From assembly GCA_016291725.1 (NCBI GenBank), contig JAEEYJ010000160.1, positions 1 through 14,066 of the forward strand: a stretch of DNA of 14,066 nt. Reading direction: 5' to 3'. The translations under genes and the position numbers were made by a program. The notes below the pieces were generated by a model, which made no database searches, was not told the DNA's origin, and worked only from the letters and a program-made list of their open reading frames with translations. The DNA is from Solobacterium sp. Its GTDB lineage: Bacteria; Bacillota_I; Bacilli_A; Erysipelotrichales; Erysipelotrichaceae. Shown piece after piece: positions 12,659-14,066 of the stretch; position 1 is the first letter of the stretch, and each line of letters opens with the position of its first letter.

Positions 12659-13461
12659 AGTTCCTCCACCAGCATCTCCGTCTGCAGCACCGGATCCATC
12701 TTTACACCGTAGTGCCGCAGTTCCTTCACAAGCTTCAGGCTGAAAGGTACATCCAGACCGGTGCGGCGGATGCGTTCCTCCGAGCTGAATACTGCCTCCG
12801 GTGTATCGCTCATCACCAGTTTTCCCTGGTCCAGCAGAACGACCTGATCGCTCATTCCGACCTCTTCGATATCATGGGTAATGGAAAGAATGGTCAGAGC
12901 GTGATCTCTGTGCAGATCACGGATGACCTGTTTGATCCTGTCCTTTCCCTGCGGATCCAGCATGGATGTCGCTTCATCGAAGATCAGAATATCCGGATGC
13001 ATCGCCAGTACACCTGCGATGGCCACCCGCTGCTTCTGTCCGCCGGAGAGCCTTGCAGGTTCACTGTTCAGGTACCTGCTCATTCCCACTTCCGACGCAA
13101 AGCGCTCAATGATGCCGTCCATCTCTTCCTGGGGAACGCAGTGGTTCTCCAGTCCGAACGCAATGTCGTCGCGCACTGTGGATCCGATGAACTGATTGTC
13201 CGGATTCTGGAACACGATGCCGATCCGGCTGCGCAGTTCCAGCAGATTGCTCTTCTGCAGCGGGATGCCCTCCACCAGAATTTCCCCGCTCTTCCTGTCC
13301 AGCAGTCCGGCAATCAGTTTGGCTACCGTGGACTTACCGCTGCCGTTCCTGCCGACAATGGTACAGTACGCACCCTGTTCCACGCTGAAAGTGACGTCCT
13401 CCACTGCATTGGTCAGGCCGTCATAGGAAAAGGTGAGGCTTTTTACTTCCACTGCTGCCAT
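12634..13461 (-). CDS. ecfA1: Energy-coupling factor transporter ATP-binding protein EcfA1
   Basis: This is the first ATPase of the ECF transporter (275 residues from ATG 13461). Motifs: Walker A GRNGSGKST (37-45), Q-loop FQNPDNQFIGSTV with Q85, signature LSGGQKQR (138-145), Walker B ILIFDEATSMLD (158-169) and switch histidine H196 in ITHD. NPDNQF is the EcfA1 hallmark. The start is set by family alignment (MAAVEVKSLTFSYD); a second in-frame ATG lies at 13479 but falls inside a TATAAT box. Neither ATG has a visible Shine-Dalgarno sequence, which is unusual for this window. It heads the ecfA1-ecfA2-ecfT-truA operon and is separated from the upstream gene by a terminator and its own promoter. 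Confidence 0.94.
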   Translation of the reverse strand: MAAVEVKSLTFSYDGLTNAVEDVTFSVEQGAYCTIVGRNGSGKSTVAKLIAGLLDRKSGEILVEGIPLQKSNLLELRSRIGIVFQNPDNQFIGSTVRDDIAFGLENHCVPQEEMDGIIERFASEVGMSRYLNSEPARLSGGQKQRVAIAGVLAMHPDILIFDEATSMLDPQGKDRIKQVIRDLHRDHALTILSITHDIEEVGMSDQVVLLDQGKLVMSDTPEAVFSSEERIRRTGLDVPFSLKLVKELRHYGVKMDPVLQTEMLVEELCRLRLKK

Positions 13462-13477
13462 AGCGCAATTCTTTATC

Positions 13478-13505
13478 ATTATATGTGAAAAAGCGGAAAT
13501 GAAAA
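13478..13505 (-). promoter_or_regulatory. Probable promoter of the ecfA1-ecfA2-ecfT-truA operon
   Basis: On the minus strand TTTTCA (13505-13500, 4 of 6) and a perfect TATAAT (13483-13478) are spaced by 16 bp. Transcription would start near 13470, only about 10 nt before ATG 13461, so the mRNA would have almost no leader. The -35 box is the T-tract of the preceding terminator. Confidence 0.55.
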
Positions 13506-13523
13506 GTCCGGAAACATCCGGAC
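13501..13523 (-). terminator. Rho-independent terminator after the RraB-like gene
   Basis: On the minus strand GTCCGGA (13523-13517) pairs perfectly with TCCGGAC (13512-13506) across a TGTT loop and is followed by TTTTCATTT. It lies about 27 nt after the stop at 13550 and closes the upstream transcription unit. Confidence 0.85.
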
Positions 13524-13549
13524 CTTCTGTTCTTCCTTCAGGGAATGTA

Positions 13550-14065
13550 CTATTCCTCGATACGATATCCTTCGTAGATGCCGTTCAGAGCATTGACCTG
13601 GTTGGCAACATTGTAGATATCGCTCAGAATTGCGCCTTCTGCCGTAAAGAACTTTCTTGTGATCACGTTCTCGAACGCACCGATCGTCTCTGTTTCGAAG
13701 CCGTTTTCTTCCGCAATCTTCAGATACTTTTCCGTTGTCTCACGGTCAGCGAACTTCGCCTTGTGGGAGACCGATACCATCGTGTGCTCCGGATACTGGC
13801 GGTTGAATTCCGCATTCCGGTCAAACTGCGTCTCGATGAAATCCGTGTCCAGATACGGATACAGATCCTTGATGGCCGCAATCTCCGGCGCTACTTCCTT
13901 CTCATCTTCCTCTTCCAGATCGATGAAATGGATGCCTTCATCATCCGTTTCATCCTTCTTCTCTTCGTTTTCATTCAGAACTTTTGCGGTTATTACAGCA
14001 GCTGCCGTAACAGCAGCCGTGATGGCTGCGGTTGCCAGCGCAGCCAGAATGCTTCTGCGAAACAT
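13550..14065 (-). CDS. Membrane-anchored protein with a possible RraB-like domain
   Basis: This 171-residue protein starts MFRRSILAALATAAITAAVT and has one hydrophobic segment (about 5-29) with a short basic N-terminus, which suggests a membrane anchor with the rest soluble or a signal-like sequence. An acidic, low-complexity linker follows (about 31-61, rich in E and D). The remaining part (about 62-171) looks like a small alpha/beta domain. SVSHKAKFADRETTEKYLKI, AEENGFETETI and the final NQVNALNGIYEGYRIEE recall the RraB (ribonuclease E inhibitor B, PF06877) pattern of a GF motif and a closing G-x-Y-x-G-(W/Y). I hold this match only as plausible. The initiating ATG (14065-14063) lies at the edge of the window, so neither its ribosome binding site nor a longer start can be excluded. 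It ends before a terminator and is not part of the ecf operon. Confidence 0.7.
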   Translation of the reverse strand: MFRRSILAALATAAITAAVTAAAVITAKVLNENEEKKDETDDEGIHFIDLEEEDEKEVAPEIAAIKDLYPYLDTDFIETQFDRNAEFNRQYPEHTMVSVSHKAKFADRETTEKYLKIAEENGFETETIGAFENVITRKFFTAEGAILSDIYNVANQVNALNGIYEGYRIEE

Positions 14066-14066
14066 A

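Overview
The window looks like chromosomal DNA of a low-branching Bacillota (Firmicutes). The evidence is the ecfA1-ecfA2-ecfT-truA gene order close to rplM-rpsI, strong GGAGG-type ribosome binding sites, sigma-A-like promoters, and a two-subunit-type L-serine dehydratase beta subunit. The base composition is moderately GC-rich (by eye a little above 50%). An Erysipelotrichales-type host is my best guess, but this is inference only. Almost all genes lie on the minus strand; only two are on the plus strand.

From left to right the layout is as follows. (1) 1-1706, minus: glycerate kinase followed by the start of the L-serine dehydratase beta subunit, a small serine/glycerate metabolism unit. 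It diverges from a conserved small protein (1787-2077, plus) across an 80-bp gap holding a perfect 16-bp dyad. (2) 2120-5915, minus: a tight five-gene operon of TetR regulator, DUF3795-GNAT fusion, CPBP membrane protease, YdeI/OmdA-GNAT fusion and GyrI-like small-molecule-binding protein. It has a consensus-like promoter, a TAACACGTGTTA operator candidate just inside the transcript, and a bidirectional terminator at its end. This is the most unusual accessory module here, and its domains all point toward sensing, modifying or surviving toxic small molecules or peptides. (3) 6155-6770, minus: two eroded genes, the C-terminal ends of a SAM methyltransferase and of an alpha/beta hydrolase, followed by a terminator. 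(4) 6943-7797, minus: rplM-rpsI (L13, S9) with a strong promoter, a two-hairpin leader compatible with an L13 autoregulatory leader, and a strong terminator. (5) 7938-10036: a metal-dependent amidohydrolase (minus) divergent from an XRE-type regulator (plus), with an AT-rich dyad between them. (6) 10037-13461, minus: ecfA1-ecfA2-ecfT-truA, every junction overlapping, preceded by a terminator and its own promoter. (7) 13550-14065, minus: a membrane-anchored protein with an RraB-like soluble domain.

The ECF module encodes two ATPases and one transmembrane scaffold that energise vitamin-type S-components encoded elsewhere. TruA is carried in the same transcript and has an unexpected C-terminal extension of about 78 residues. 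In many Bacillota truA is followed directly by rplM-rpsI; here the amidohydrolase/XRE pair sits between them.

Start codons were chosen mainly from Shine-Dalgarno spacing and gene overlap. Several open frames extend further upstream than the start given. No tRNA, rRNA, CRISPR array, transposase or attachment site was recognised.
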